Source: Microcebus murinus (lineage: Eukaryota > Chordata > Mammalia > Primates > Cheirogaleidae). From it: a DNA stretch of 64,000 nucleotides. Below are positions 23,281-37,100 of this stretch, piece after piece. The DNA is taken from positions 66,419,001 to 66,483,000 of the forward strand of contig NC_134112.1 in assembly GCF_040939455.1 (NCBI RefSeq), in the 5' to 3' direction. The notes under the pieces were generated by a model. It was not told the origin of the DNA. It saw only the letters and a program-made list of their open reading frames with translations, and ran no database searches. Position 1 is the first letter of the stretch. Each line of letters opens with the position of its first letter. A program made the position numbers and the translations under genes.

Positions 23281-23872
23281 ACATATTTCTCAAAATATGC
23301 ATAATATATTTCTCCTTTGGGAAGCATTTGACTTTTTATGCAGAAGCATCCAATAACAGGCTCTTTCTATAGCTCTACGCTGCTCAGCAAAGATCAGTAA
23401 GCTCATATATTTATCAAACTTTCTAGTTTTAGTGCATGGTACAACCTGATTAGTATAATCTTATTTCATGAATAATATAATGAACACTTAATTCAACTAA
23501 ACTAAACTAAAAGTATTACTTGTGGATTTTCTACTTAAACATTCTCATTAATCTGTGTAATTTCAGAAGTGTAATATGTATTAAAAATGATCATGGTTGA
23601 ATTCCATAAGGACTTGTGAACATCAAAGATCTTTATCATTTCTTAGGGAATGGAAATCAGTAATGAAATAGGGAAAATTTTCTTGACCATATATATCTTG
23701 CAAATTGAACCGGTAGAACAGTGTTTCTACCCTTTCCTTTCAGCCCTGAATATTGCTTACCAGATGGCAAAATATTTGAAAAGATCATTTTTCCTATCTA
23801 GAATGATAACTCCTCCTCCTTAATCACTACATGCAGGCTCCACTCCTTCCCCACACCATGGTGAAGGTTATA

Positions 23873-24159
23873 TTAACACACTGACTGCCACACCAGAAAA
23901 AAAAATATTTCCTCCCCCTGGGGCCACAGTGTTTTTTCATGAAAATAGGATAAAAACTTTGAAAACAAAATGATCTTTTGGAATTTAATGAAACATTTAT
24001 TATTTTTTTAATTGTTTTCTGCACATGAGTTATATATAACTTGAAATATAGTTCTCGTAGCTCCCAAGTTGAAGAGATGTGTGAGTTATATATGCTTCAC
24101 GAGGCCCCAGTTCAAAGCTAGCATGAGTTAAATAACTCACATGGCAGTTAATATGTTAA
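23873..24159. mobile_element. piggyBac-like MITE with TTAA ends
   Basis: A 279-bp body (23877-24155) is flanked on both sides by TTAA (23873-23876 and 24156-24159), the target duplicated by piggyBac transposases. The ends form imperfect terminal inverted repeats: left CACACTGACTGCCAC, right end reverse-complemented CATATTAACTGCCAT. Inside are several GAGTTA/TAACTC words (TGAGTTATATATAACT, GAGTTAAATAACTC) that make nested palindromes. There is no transposase ORF, so it is non-autonomous. Lineage-specific piggyBac activity is known in mouse lemur; assignment to such a family is inference. Confidence 0.6.
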
Positions 24160-25467
24160 ATTCTTAACCCCACATGTGCATGGGGCTTGATTTTTACATC
24201 ATCATGTTTAATTATTAAGCAATGTTCTGCTCTATAATTTACTTGATAGAGATTTCTATGAGTCTTTGAAGAGACAGATTCTAAGATATTTTGCCACTTA
24301 CTCATTTAGATGTGTCATCTTATGGTCATTTAATCAATGACCATGGATATATCCATAGTCAGTAAACAGAACTTTGGCATATTGATAAAGAATGATGTGT
24401 GTATAACATCTCAAATAAAATCAAATATCTGTAACTCTGATGATCTATACCAAATTCACTTGGGTGCCTACTTTTAATGCAGAATCTCAGAATCTCTGAG
24501 AGTGACACCTAAAAATCCCTAGTGATTTTCTGCACAAGGTTTCATAATTGTCAGGTAAAGATTCAAGTCCTTTTTGTCTGTTGTCTGCCATTTTTGTTTT
24601 AGATTTAGCAAAAAAATTGTATTTGAGATAAACAATTGCTTGAGTTTATACAGAATATGCATACAATAATAGGCACATTATGTTGCATTTTTCCCAAGAC
24701 TGGGAATAGGATATTGCTTAAAGGAGTTAGTGGTTTGTATGTAAGGGATTTATGACATTCAAGAGCATGACCTTTTAATATGTAATAATGTAAGACTGTG
24801 GTAAACATAACTGCTATCTGTACTTCTCCCAGTCTAAAAAGGTTCACCATCCATAGTCATGACTTGGCTCTTGGATGATGTCTGTTGGGGGTTAGATTAT
24901 GTACCCTTAGGAGGAACATCTACCAGAAATGGACAAACCTTCTACCTACATGTTCATTAGCTCCAACTTTCATATACAACACCACATTCCATATGGAATT
25001 CAACCAAGGGTCACTCAGAAACTGCCACAAACACACAATTAATGAATTCTACATTGCCTGTGGATTTGCTTTCAAATGCCACTGAGTAATACAAAGAGTC
25101 AGAATTGGTGTAACAGAATCTCTAAACTGAGACAGAATTTACAGCTAATAAGTCACTTGGTCAATAGGACCCCACTATTTAAAGACAATTGGAACCAGAA
25201 CCAGGTGATTTAATCCTTGAACAGTGGGTATTTCATAGCACACTGACTGTGTTAATAGAGTTTCAAAAAGATTGGACTGTATGCTCCTATCAAATCATTC
25301 TTTTTTTTATCCACCATGATGACCAACAGTTCCCAAACTCAACTCTATAGAGTAACTCAGCAGTGCCTTCCCTGTGAAAGGTCCTTATTTGTACAACCTC
25401 TTAGCTGCTGGAGTCTGGCAGAAGCCCAACTCACTATCACCCAGTCACTTTTCAAGATGTCCCTTTA
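24160..25467. other. Intronic stretch
   Basis: No gene or confident repeat was seen. Open frames at about 24605 (minus) and 24885 (plus) have no recognisable domains. Confidence 0.4.
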
Positions 25468-25473
25468 GATTGG

Positions 25474-25506
<33 letters not shown>

Positions 25507-25824
25507 AGACAGAGTCTCGGTTTGTTGTCCAGGCTAGAGTGAGTGCCATGGCGTCAGCCTAGCTCACAGCAACCTCAAACTCCTGGGCTCGAGCGATCCT
25601 TCTGCCTCAGCCTCCCGAGTAGCTGGGACTACAGGCATGCCCGGCTAATTTTTTATATATATATCAGTTGGCCAATTAATTTCTTTCTATTTATAGTAGA
25701 GACAGGGTCTCGCTCTTGCTCAGGCTGGTTTTGAACTCCTGACCTTGAGCAATCCGCCCGCCTCGGCCTCCCAAGAGCTAGGATTACAGGCGTGAGCCAC
25801 CGCGCCCGGCCTGGATTGGCATTT
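25468..25824 (-). mobile_element. Young strepsirrhine-type Alu, minus strand
   Basis: A full dimeric Alu runs from a T(31)-type tail to an intact 5' head (CGCGCCCGGCC on this strand). A GATTGGCATTT target-site duplication lies at 25468-25478 and 25814-25824. The right monomer carries the TATATATATATCAGTTGGCC insertion followed by AATTAATTTCTTTCTATT. Compared with the copy at 33.3 kb it lacks about 11 bp (GCCACCATGC region), a deletion that could have occurred between two CATGC direct repeats. The long A tail, clean ends and near identity to its sister copy indicate recent insertion. Confidence 0.95.
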
Positions 25825-27094
25825 TATCAACAGTACTGTGTTGCTGCTGCTCTGCATCAAGCATGTTAATTACTTGGGTCTGGAGTTTTGAATTTTTGCC
25901 CTAAAGTGATTTTAACTGAAAAGTTGTTTTATTTTTTAAATCAGGCAAATGCATAGTAAAAGAGAGGGGAAGAGAAATTATTAAATGAAAACCCGTAAGA
26001 AAATGGCAACCATAAAAATAGTTTTATAATTTTCCAAAATGTAAGTAGAATGATCCATCTTCTTTGTGATATTCTATTAGAAACTTGTAAGACTCTTAGA
26101 CATTCCATCCCAAATTTAAAAGGCTCTGAACACCATTCTGCCCTAACTCTGCTTTGCTAGGGTTCTAAAAGTCTTTATAACACATACAAAATAATTATAT
26201 TATTTGAAATTATAAATCTCATGACAGTTTTTTAAAACTCTTATTAAAACTTTGTTATAAGTTGCCTCCCAAAAGAACACACTGTATAGAACAATGAGCA
26301 CTCAAGCCCCTGAGTTGCTAAAATACTAAAATTGCTGACAATAACATGGTCGTTCTTTATGACTACAGAGTGCTCATTTACCATAGTGACTTTACACAGA
26401 AAGTTGTCATTTCCCTCATTTGTACTCTCATTAGCACTTCTTGTGTGTACTAACGAACAATTTTTTAAATTAAATTTTAACAATGTCTATGAGGCTTTAT
26501 TTCCCCCAAGTATAACCACATCTCAAGAAAATGACAACTGCCCAATACTATCAACTCAAAAAAAACACACTGTATTAGCATTTTTGTAGATTTACAGTTA
26601 AGAACTTTATTTCTATATGGCTACCTATTGCAATGCCAACAAGTATGCATGCACACATATACATTTTTACACAAATACTAGATTTTTTTGAAGATTTGCC
26701 AACTATTAATACTTCTTAACCAGTTTAAGGATATTAAATTAAGTCTAGCCACATTTACTTGCACCTAGTTTCCAGTGACTTCTTTCTTCTTCTAAGACAT
26801 GCCATATGATTGAGATGACAAATATTGTGGTACATTTTCAGACTAATTTTCATAGAAATGATTGAAAAAAATCTACCAGGCAAGCAAAATTCCACAACTT
26901 TTTTTGATAATCAGAGTCAAATGCCATTCAACTAGCTCAGTTTTGCTCTACCACTCTTTCTGGTCCCACATCTCTACCTCTAAACTAGGTTTAAGTTACA
27001 ACAAATTCTAATCAGTTATTATTAAAATGATGACTACTCTTAATTTGGCAGTGATTAACATTTAGTTAATATTTTATGGTACAGAACAAAGAAC
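25825..27094. other. Intronic AT-rich stretch
   Basis: No gene or confident repeat was recognised. Confidence 0.4.
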
Positions 27095-27270
27095 TTTCTT
27101 TCTACTAAGAACTTATAATGCATTATGTTATTTAATTTTCACAACATCCCTATGTGGTAGGTACTATTATCAGTCACCTTTAAGTAGATGAGAAAAAATG
27201 TTACGGTAGATGTAGAGGAAGAACTAGAGTCCATGTTCAATCCCTTAATCACTAGGCTGCTTCTACATCA
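27095..27270 (-). mobile_element. MIR SINE
   Basis: Reverse MIR text: 'gcattatgttatttaattt', 'cacaacatccctatgtgg', 'taggtactattatcagtc', 'aatcactaggctgcttc'. Confidence 0.75.
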
Positions 27271-28175
27271 TTCTGAGAGAGCCAGAGAGCAAGAAAGCAA
27301 GCATTTGCATTTATTATTTAAGAAATATCGGTGTTAAGTGTGGAACAAAATGGGAAGCCTGAAAAGTGATTCTCCTATAATAAGTGTTTTGGGAGAAAAG
27401 CTACATTTTCATATTCACTTCCCCAGTATAACACCCCTCACGTCTCTGAGTGTGGGCCTATTTTCAGGCAACTTTTTCAAAAGCCAAAGTGGCTATAGAA
27501 ATGAGCCCTACTGTTGAAAGACTCCTTCCGTTTTTTATTCATGCATGCACATACATGCTTCTACTTTTCACATTTGGAGCCAGTTTTGCAAAGTTGGAAA
27601 TGATAAAAAAAAACCCAGGTAGGGAAGAGACAGAAGCCATACAATTTTCTTTCTCCCACTTCTTCTGTGTCCCATTTTTCCATAAATGTTTAGTTCTGTA
27701 ATTCACAGTTATTATTTTAGAGAATGAAACAATTTTTCTCATCTGCTTTAGATGACCAAACTCTACCTTCTATTCTAGAAATGTTCTCACTCCTGTTGTT
27801 AGTGCTCCATGCATATGCATTTTGAATACTCTTACACTGTCAGTTTAGTAACTAATACCATTACTTCCAGTGATGCTGATATCAATCTTAAAAAAGAATG
27901 AGTGACATACTATATATTAAATTACTTAGTATGGTTGCCAGCAATAGTTTTAAATAGTGCTAAATAATAGAAAGTCTTATCACTAATCCTCCTACCTAGT
28001 CTTTTCGATTGTTGACATTTTGGAATAAATGCTAAAGAAAAATTTTTAAATGTAGGGAAAGGAAGGTTGCTAGTAGGAAAGGAAAATATGAGGCCTTGCC
28101 AAAGGGCCACCAGGAGAGGAGATATTAATGTAATTCCAGTAAACTGTAAGCTGCACTTATTATCAAATTAAAAAT
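27271..28175. other. Intronic stretch
   Basis: No gene or repeat family was recognised. Confidence 0.4.
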
Positions 28176-28511
28176 ATGCATACAGACCAGGCACAGTGGC
28201 TCATGCCTGTAATCCCAACACTTTGGGAGGCCCAGGAAGGAGAACTGCTTGAGGCCGGGAGTTTGAGACCAGACTGGACAACATAGTAAGGCCCTGTCAC
28301 TACAAAAAAAAAAAAATTAAATTAGCCAGGCATGGTAGCATGGACCTGTAGCCCCAGCTACTGGGGAGGCTGAGGTGGGAGGATCGCTTGAGCAAAACAG
28401 TTTAAATTTGTAGTGATATATGATCATGCCACTGCATTCCAGCCTGGGAGACAGAGCAAGACCCTATTTCTTAAAAAAAAAAAAAAAAAAGAAAAAGAAA
28501 AAATGCATACA
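28176..28511 (+). mobile_element. Alu SINE (AluJ-like), plus strand
   Basis: A dimeric Alu with head GACCAGGCACAGTGGCTCAT, a middle A13-type linker and a terminal A18 plus GAAAAAG tail. An ATGCATACA direct repeat flanks it (28176-28184 and 28503-28511). It lacks the CAGTTGGCC insertion of the younger copies and is more diverged, in keeping with an older AluJ insertion. Confidence 0.93.
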
Positions 28512-31500
28512 AATATCCAGGCTCTCATTCTACTAGGAGTAGGGACAAAATCTATTCAGAGGGTTATAGCTTCTGAAACAGTGAGGAAGACAGAGCAAAG
28601 AGAATAGTCTCATACAGAAGAGAGGAAGAAAATAAAAGCAAAGGATTGGGATTGAAGATCTAATAGCTACTAGAGTGAGTTGGGTCTAAAGGGTAGGTCC
28701 ACTTGACACAACACAGAGAGCAGAGAGAAGCATGACCATAGGCTTTCAGAAGCTTCCAGTCGAGAGATGTTTCTATTTCCACAGCAAAGGTCTGAGATAA
28801 AAAATATATTCTTATCTCTGTAGATTGCAAATATGTATTTCCCAATAAAATAATCAAAAAACCTTTTAATGTGCCCTTTAAAAATTAGATTCTTCTCCAT
28901 GAAATAAACTAAATAATTTCCCTGCCATTAGGCTGAAAAATTCCAAAACAGATGTCAAATAATCTTCATTTTGCAAAAACAATCTTATATGAAGCTGACA
29001 TCTAGTTATTCCACTTAACATCATGTATAAAACTCAGAAATGGAGATTATGCAGCCAAGGAATGGAATACTAATTCATGACAGCATGTTGCATAGAGAAC
29101 AAAACACCATAGAAGTATATAAATTGACCAAATGAGACTGCATATGTTACCATCTTCCATGACAACAGAAACTTACGGATTGACAATTTACATCTGGTTT
29201 GCTCCTTATCCTGCAAATCACAAAAATGGGTTGCTGTAGCAACTGCCACAGGCTATTTATTTATTTGGCTTACTGGGGGAAAAACACCCTTAAAGTACCT
29301 TGTACGATACAAGGTATGTATTTTTACTGTTCCTCCTGCCTCAAAAGAACAAATCTCCTAACAGTAGGTCTATTTTTTCATAGCTTTAAAAAATGGGTTT
29401 GCTTTCTGTTGTTTGCATTTATATTATGTATACTACCAATTTATGCAAATGGAGAAAAAGGAAAAAAAATCCATACAAATATGAGATAGATACAGATTGC
29501 CTAAGTCACATGAATGTGACAGGCCATAGTCTTTTATAGTATCCTCACTTTTATTATTGACAACTCTTTTAGCCAATTTAATTCCACTGAAGTATGTATT
29601 AAATCCCAGGAATATAGTGCAGCTCAGTTCTTAATGTACCACTAAGGGCAAGCTTATTTTTCTGGACCAGAAACAAGAGAAAGTACAAATAGGTTAACTT
29701 TCTTGGAAACCTATTCTTAATCTCACGGTAACACATAACATAATCTCTTCACAAGGATGCTACACAGGAACTTAGAACACATAATACCAACACTGGTGTA
29801 CACTGGAGCAGGCAAATTAACACCTCTAGGCTAAGCAAAATGGGAAGAACACTCATCCTTTACTTACTTCTCTATTGGAACCTAAAAGAAAATAAGCAAA
29901 GTATTTGGAACATTTAAGGCCCTGAATATGGACCAATAAAAAGTCAAGTCATTGTTCTTATTCAATGGCAAGTCTGACAACTTTTCAAACTCTCCAGGCA
30001 GTGGTCTGACATGGGAACGTCACCCTTTCTAAAAGAACTCAATTATTGTCCTCAAAATAATGTAAGTCTCTTCTCTCTGAAAGATCACTAATTTTGAAAA
30101 ATCTAAGAAAAACGGTTCACTTAAAAAACATTTGGAAAAACAGCTATGTCTTCCACCATCACCACTACTACCATGTGGAACCTTTTCACCACTCTAAGGT
30201 TGAGTGAAGAGCTCACTATTTTGAAGGACAGAATCAAATAGGGCAAGGTTTGGTAAAATATGGCTACTAAAAGACACCAGGGATTTATAATATAAATAAC
30301 AATAAGATAACAGGAATTAAAGTCTCAGTGTGTGAAAATACAAAGTACCAAGGATGCAGATAAAAACTTCCCTTACCAATCTTGCAGGGAAAAATGCCTG
30401 ACTGTACACGGTGTTAGTCTTGTGCTACACCGTTTAATCATACCAAAGAAATAGAATCAACATACAAACACTTTTTTTTTCACTGTTCTTGGGCAACAAT
30501 AGAGAACAATCAGTTTAAAAATAATTGGAGAAATGTGTGGTTTATTAGAAGAGTAAAGAAAAACATTCACTCAACAGTACCACATAGAATCATTTGCTTA
30601 ATAGCATTTCTAATATGTTATGCATTTATTCAATCTACTTCTTTCTATATTAAAATGCAAAAACAATTACTCTGGATGTAAGTCCTAGAAAACAATCAAA
30701 GTTTCTATTAAATCAGAGAGGAGACAGTTAAGCTGCAATGTGATTTGCAGATGCTCATGAACAGACAATACTTAGAATATCTCTCACTAGAATGTGAAAA
30801 AGAATCATGATAGATATTCAGAAATTCCCTTCTTTCCCCGTCTTCCCTTCTTCCTTCTATCCTTCCTTTCCCTCTCTTCCTCTCCTTTTAGACACATTTT
30901 GAAGAAGAGATTTAAAGTCTAATAATTTAAATGATGTAAACATGTAAAATTGCACCATGTACAATACCAGCCCTAGAGCAGGTAAACTTCCTTTCAACAT
31001 TGCATTACAAATAATTTACATTCAACTGATCAGTCACAGGGAAATACGGGCAGCTTCAACCTCCTAGCTCCTTTGTCTTAAAAAAAGGGGGGGGGGGTGG
31101 AAATTCTGGATAGTTCTTTGTATACTTACATTAAAGCCATTTTGTTCATTAAAAACTCAAACATTTTGAGGAAAAGGCAATGGATTATGAAGCAATGAAT
31201 AAAAATTCTGTGCATATATAATAAGCATTTTATATTTTACTTCATCTAAATTGAATTTTAAAATTTGCATACTTTTTAATTGGGGAGCTATTGAATAATA
31301 ATCTCAAATATGAGATTCAACAAGTGTGTTTCATGCTCTGATTAAATGTCAAGGCCACAGATTTGTTATTTCAGATCTAGTGAGCAATAACTTTGTTGGA
31401 TAATAATGAACTCCCAAAGATTTATTTGAAACACTCAGCTGTCCATTTCAAAGCTCTGAGTCATAATATATTTCCAATTCTGCAGATAATATTATAGAAG

Positions 31501-31870
31501 CTAACAGCATACAAAGCTTAAATTTTTGAGTAAATTTTACTAGTTTCATATGTGCTGCATGGACTGAGTTCCTCTGCTGAAATTTGGAACAAAAAAAATG
31601 TTCCCAGTCTTAACACAGATATTGCTTCGATTTGCACCAACTTTTTTCCTTAACAGAGTACATACGAATTTCTTTACAACATGGGTGTTTTCCTACCTTA
31701 AAGTATACTTACTGTCTTCTGTAAGTATCACTTTCCAGTACATATTCTTAACTCCAATCTAGACTTCACTAAGGATGCAAATTCATATTGTTGAGATAAT
31801 AATTACTTTCCACCTATCAGCTCAGAACAAGCACAGTCTGCGTTCCAGCCACACCAAACCAATTATCTAG
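28512..31870. other. Intronic stretch
   Basis: No gene was recognised. Simple sequence includes a pyrimidine tract (CTTCCCTTCTTCC type) at about 30827-30892 and an 11-base G run at 31087-31097. Short open frames at about 28660 and 29199 show no domains. Confidence 0.4.
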
Positions 31871-32152
31871 CAGTGGTCCCCAACCTTTTTAGCACCAGGG
31901 ACCAGTTTCATGGAAGACAGTTTTTGCCCTGACAGGGGAGTGGGAGAGGTAGAGCTAGGCATTTCTGTGAGTGACGGGGAGTGGCTGTAAGTACAGATGA
32001 AGCTCACTGGCACTCATCTCCTGCTGTGCAGCCCCCACCCCTGTTCTGAAGTTTCATGGAAGACAATTTTTCCATGGACGTGGTTTGGGCCCGGGGCTCG
32101 CTGGAGCTCTGCCGGCCAGTAGCAAACTGGTACTGGGGCTCGGAGACCACAG
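31871..32152. mobile_element. MER1-like hAT-Charlie DNA transposon
   Basis: The left end CAGTGGTCCCCAACCTTTTT and the right end GGGGCTCGGAGACCAC form terminal inverted repeats of hAT-Charlie type. Internal text 'gagtggctgtaagtacag' followed by 'atgaagctcac' and 'ctcctgctgtgcagcccc' matches MER1-family elements. It is non-autonomous, with no transposase. The GGAAGACA and CATGGAAGACA words occur twice, as in the family. Target-site duplication is not clear. Confidence 0.8.
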
Positions 32153-32835
32153 TTAGAGGACTTTTCTCAACACTTAACACTCAGTTATCTTAAAGTTTTT
32201 TATTACTCTTTTTGTTGCTGCTATTGCATTTTATATTAACTCAAAACGTCTGTGGCACTTCCAGACATTAAGAACATATTATAATCTAATTTACATTGTT
32301 TCCTTTGTTCTCCAAGTAGAAATGCCAGAAATGCTAAAAAAAAAAAAAAAAAAACAACAACAAAAAAATACTGTATACCTACACCCTCTCCACACTATGC
32401 TATTACTAAAGATATAGTTGATAAAAATCAATTGAAAGCCACATCTTAAGTGAAAAGATACACAAACAAAATATACCATCTCTATTAGTTTCCTCATAGC
32501 AGATTTATTCAGGATATTACGAGGGTAGAAATTAGATTGGAAGTAGTTTTATAATTTTTTTTAAACAATCCGTATTTAATTATACCTTTTTAAACATGCT
32601 AATGTTTTTAAGTTTTGTTACAGTTTTGTAGTCTCCTGAATTAAAAAAAAAATACACACATTTATTTCTCAGTTTTCCAAGCTTATATCCTCACTCATAG
32701 TTCACTTGCATAAACTATATGAGTAAACTCAACATTCATCAGCAAAACCAAGGGCACAAATGAGCATCCTGTACAGCAAAGTTTTTTTTAAAAAATTATG
32801 ATGATATCATGGGAATTTATGTTAAGAAGAACTGG
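32153..32835. other. Intronic AT-rich stretch with A-rich tract
   Basis: No gene seen. An A-rich run (about 32336-32367) lies here and another shorter one at about 32643. Confidence 0.4.
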
Positions 32836-33065
32836 TATTCATCCATTCAATCACTCAGTAGCTATTTATTGAACTACAATGCCAGGCACTACTCTAGCTA
32901 AGCATTGGAGATATAGTTGTGAACAAAACAGGAAACTAGTCTAATAAAGCTAACATTCTAGTGGAAGTGATGGGAAGCAGGCAATAAATAAAAAGGAAAC
33001 CATTGTGGTAGTCTTAAATGCTGCATAAGAAAAACAACATGGTGGAAGTGACTAAAAGGGGGGGT
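32836..33065 (-). mobile_element. L2 LINE fragment
   Basis: Reverse L2 3'-end order: 'attcatccattcaatcac', 'gtagctatttattgaac', 'aatgccaggcactactc', 'ttgtgaacaaaacagg', 'taacattctagtggaag', 'aggcaataaataaaaagg'. Confidence 0.85.
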
Positions 33066-33342
33066 ACATTAGGTAAAGTGGTCCATAAATAAGGTATTAC
33101 TGGGTAGAAGACTTAAAAAACAAATTAAAGAACAAACATCAAAAATATCTAAAATAATTTCAGTGCAATTTAACAAGTTCATTGTCAGCTATGCGATCAA
33201 CCATTAACTTTTCTTCCTTAATTAAGCTTTTTTTTCATGTCAGACAGGTAATGTGTGGCCATCATGACAAGGTTTGAGGGAGACACATCTCACACTTGAG
33301 TGTGAAAACCCAGTCTTCATGCCTATGAACTACAAAAGGATC

Positions 33343-33705
<363 letters not shown>

Positions 33706-33904
33706 GAAAGAAAGTATCGTTTAATTTCGTTGTGCAAAGAAGAGAACTCAGGGTTGTGTATACTTAGGAAGTGAATAAGACATAGGACTAGACATGAAGG
33801 CATTTCATTAACAACTAGTAAGGGGACAATCAAGTACATATGCCTCTGTCACACAAAGCTTTGTGCAGCACAGGCTAACAGAAAGATGACTGATAATGGA
33901 GCCA

Positions 33905-34115
33905 TCACTTAGGACCCCTTTCAATTTTGACTGACTCATTAAATCTCTCTGAGCCTCACTTTACCATCTGTACAGTGGGCATAATTGCACATGCTGACGG
34001 AATTCTTGTGGGAATCAAATAAGACTATATATGAAAACTGAACTGAATTTTTGCAATGTAGCTCATTATGACTGTGACTACTATTATTATTGTTCTTTGT
34101 TGCTGTTGTTATATG
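33905..34115 (+). mobile_element. MIR SINE fragment
   Basis: MIR order on plus: 'tctctctgagcctcacttt', 'accatctgtacagtggg', 'ttcttgtgggaatcaaat'. An ATT-rich tail follows. Confidence 0.7.
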
Positions 34116-37100
34116 ACAAAAACCTGAAGATAATGGAAATGACAAGGACCTTAAAGATTCTTTAGGATCTGAGCTATAGTAAAATATACAAGGACAAGTA
34201 AACCAAACAGGACTCTATCTGCCCACAGATATTGAGATTAAGTCAGCCCATCAGAGAAAATGATATTTTTCTAATCTATGTTTTGCCATACAATGGATGG
34301 GAATCAGTCATTAAAGAAAACCTCAAAACTAGTATTTTTCAACTCCATATTTTTCATTATTCTGACACATTTTAATTGTTATTCTCATGTAGTTAGGATA
34401 TTTTTTTTTCACTGAAACAATACAATGAATACCTTACCTTCCAAGAAAACCTAAACAACACTAGGAATGATTACAAAGACAACTGTATCTTATTAACTAG
34501 TATCATGAATTATAATTAACAGAAATCATGCAAAAAGTTGTATTCTATTTTTAGTTTGGATCTTGAACTTGAAATCTATAGTGGTTTAATATAAACATTA
34601 CTATATGGCTATCTTAAAATCTATGAAACAAATATAAATATAATATGAAATTATATGAGTATAGAATACAAACTTTTAAGCTTCAAAGAAAGTTTCTCAA
34701 TAATATAAAATTAATTAATGACTGAGGAATGTGAAATATTCCTACAACAGACATTAATGATAAATTAAATAACTTTACTTCACAAAGTAATTTGTTTTGG
34801 CACTTTGGAACAAAGTTAAGTGAATGCCCCATATCAATTTAAAGGATTCCAGATCTTGAATCATGCAACTGTGAAGGGAAAAGTTCATCTCATAACTCAG
34901 ATCCAATAATCAAACACTGCTCATTTTATCCATAAAAATGTATTAAATCCTACCCCAGGAAGCCGTTATGACATAATGTAAAACCATTTGCTTTCCTTAG
35001 CCTCAACTGATACTCTGAAATATAATCTTAAATTATCTAGAGCAAGTTCATCTACGAAAAAATTCTTCCAAACAGATGATTTGTCACTCAGTTTTCACTT
35101 AATCCACATAGGAGACGAATACCAGGCTTCTGTGCATAAAGTAAATGCAAATTTACAACTTTGTTTTGAAACAATCCTTTTTCCTCAATAAGATTTAGAA
35201 TTCCCTTTGATCCTCCAGCCTTGTGCAACCTTGAAAAAAGATGTTTAAGTAGGCATGTTGCCCACACTCCTCATGAGGTATCTGCTGTAAAAGAAGCAAT
35301 GCTAGCAAGGGCCTATATTGCCCACTAACACAAATTAAAATTTGGTAAGCATCGCAATTATGCTGCTTTTCATTCCAAAAAAATAGCCCTTTAGTATTTT
35401 TACTTCCCCTCTTAACTCTATTCAACACTTCTAAGGCAAAACACTTCTTTTTTTATGCCACTGCTTTTAGGGATCTCATATTCCCCAAATGTCCATAACC
35501 CAGATGTAGCCTATTCCTTAAATGGTATAGTGGTCAAATATCATTGGAAACATAGTAAAGTAGAATTCACCATAAAGTCCATTATGAGAAGGTATAATGT
35601 GTATCAACCCATGTCCCCCTGTGACAATAGTAATTTAAAATAAATTCAAGGGGATTTTATGCAACCAAATCATGCAAGGTCATCTACATAAGGCAGTCCT
35701 ACATAATTAACTCCAAGTAAAGGTCTACTGTGAGGCTCCTATTAAGTGGCTATAAGTTAGCGGACAGGAAAAAAGGAAACTTAACCTGCATATAGTGTCT
35801 TGTATTTCTGCACATGAAATAAATAATAAAGTTCTACTGACCTATCATGCAACAAGAACTAACTTTGCCCTTCAGACTTCTTCAGAGTGCCCCAGGTCAT
35901 TACACATTAACCATTTAACGCAAGTGTTAGGGAAATAACCCAGGATACGTACAGTAATGAATTTTTACTCATTGAATGATGCACAAACACGCACACAGAC
36001 ATGAAAACTGCCTAAATGTCTTGTTCAAAAGATGACTTTTGAGACTCAAAGCCATATTCAGAAAGCCTTTTGCAAGTTTTCAACAGAATTTTTGTTGTTA
36101 TATTCTATTTTAAAATCTTTCTCATAGTCTCTGGACACAAATATAGCAATGTTGTTCTGAGCAGATTGTCAAAAGAGAGTAAAATAGGGAAACCAAAGAG
36201 CATGAGGGAAGTCTGGCATACTTTTGAAATGAAAATAGGCAAACAATTCCATGCTTATTATAAGGAACTAACAATACAGACCACATCTGTATTGTCCACT
36301 CCCTTAGGTACAGTTAATAGGAAAGCATCGTCCATCATTGAACTCATGGCAGGCATGGGCTCGCTCATGGACACCTGAAAATGTGGTGCTATAATTTATT
36401 CTCTTGTTTATTGCCTTTGAAGAAGATCTTTGACCATAGTAGCTCATTTTATCTCACTTCCTTTCAAAACATGTTTTATCTTCCCAATTCTTGGTAAAAA
36501 TATAAAACACTGACATTCATGCTGTTTAACAGCAATGAGAACCAATATTTTATTATATGCAGAACAGAAACTAAACTACCTGGAGACCCTCTACTCTGAG
36601 TTCCTGCCAGAGGAATGTTCTTACCTGAAATATAATTTTGAGATTTCTGTATTAGTAACTAAAATATTCATCATTTTCTATGCATAGTACATCATTGGAC
36701 TCTTGTCCAGAGGCTTCCTTATCTTCTTTACAAACCAATGACTTTCTGTTCTGCCAAACTGAGTTAATCAAGGAGTACAAATGGGACGAAAACCTTTTGG
36801 CTGTCATCCTTTTACAGCATATCTCTGTGTCGAAAACCATCTCTCCTGAGACTGGTATAAAAGCCTTTTCTTGTGACAATCAGTATAAAACAAACTTTTT
36901 GGGGTGGCATATTTGCCCTTCATGTCCTCCCATGCATAAGACCCAAGGGAGATCATAAAGCACAGGGCAAGGTAGACATGCCTGTCCACAGAATCAATTC
37001 AAGCTGGGATCGCTGTGTTTATTTCTTTTCTTCCAACTATACCAGGGAAATGGACAGTCTTCAGGTGATTTAAAGAACAGAGACTTCAAAGACTTAGGAT

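Noticed and set aside
25374..25734. ORFs containing [15 protein letters not shown] and [15 protein letters not shown] text
   Set aside because: Translated Alu sequence, a well-known false gene signal.
30827..30892. CTTCC-rich tract as a possible splice-site pyrimidine tract
   Set aside because: It is followed by no convincing exon and looks like simple sequence.
36070..36378. 102-codon plus-strand open frame
   Set aside because: No domain, no coding-like composition, AT-rich surroundings and no transcription or splice context; length is within chance for 64 kb.
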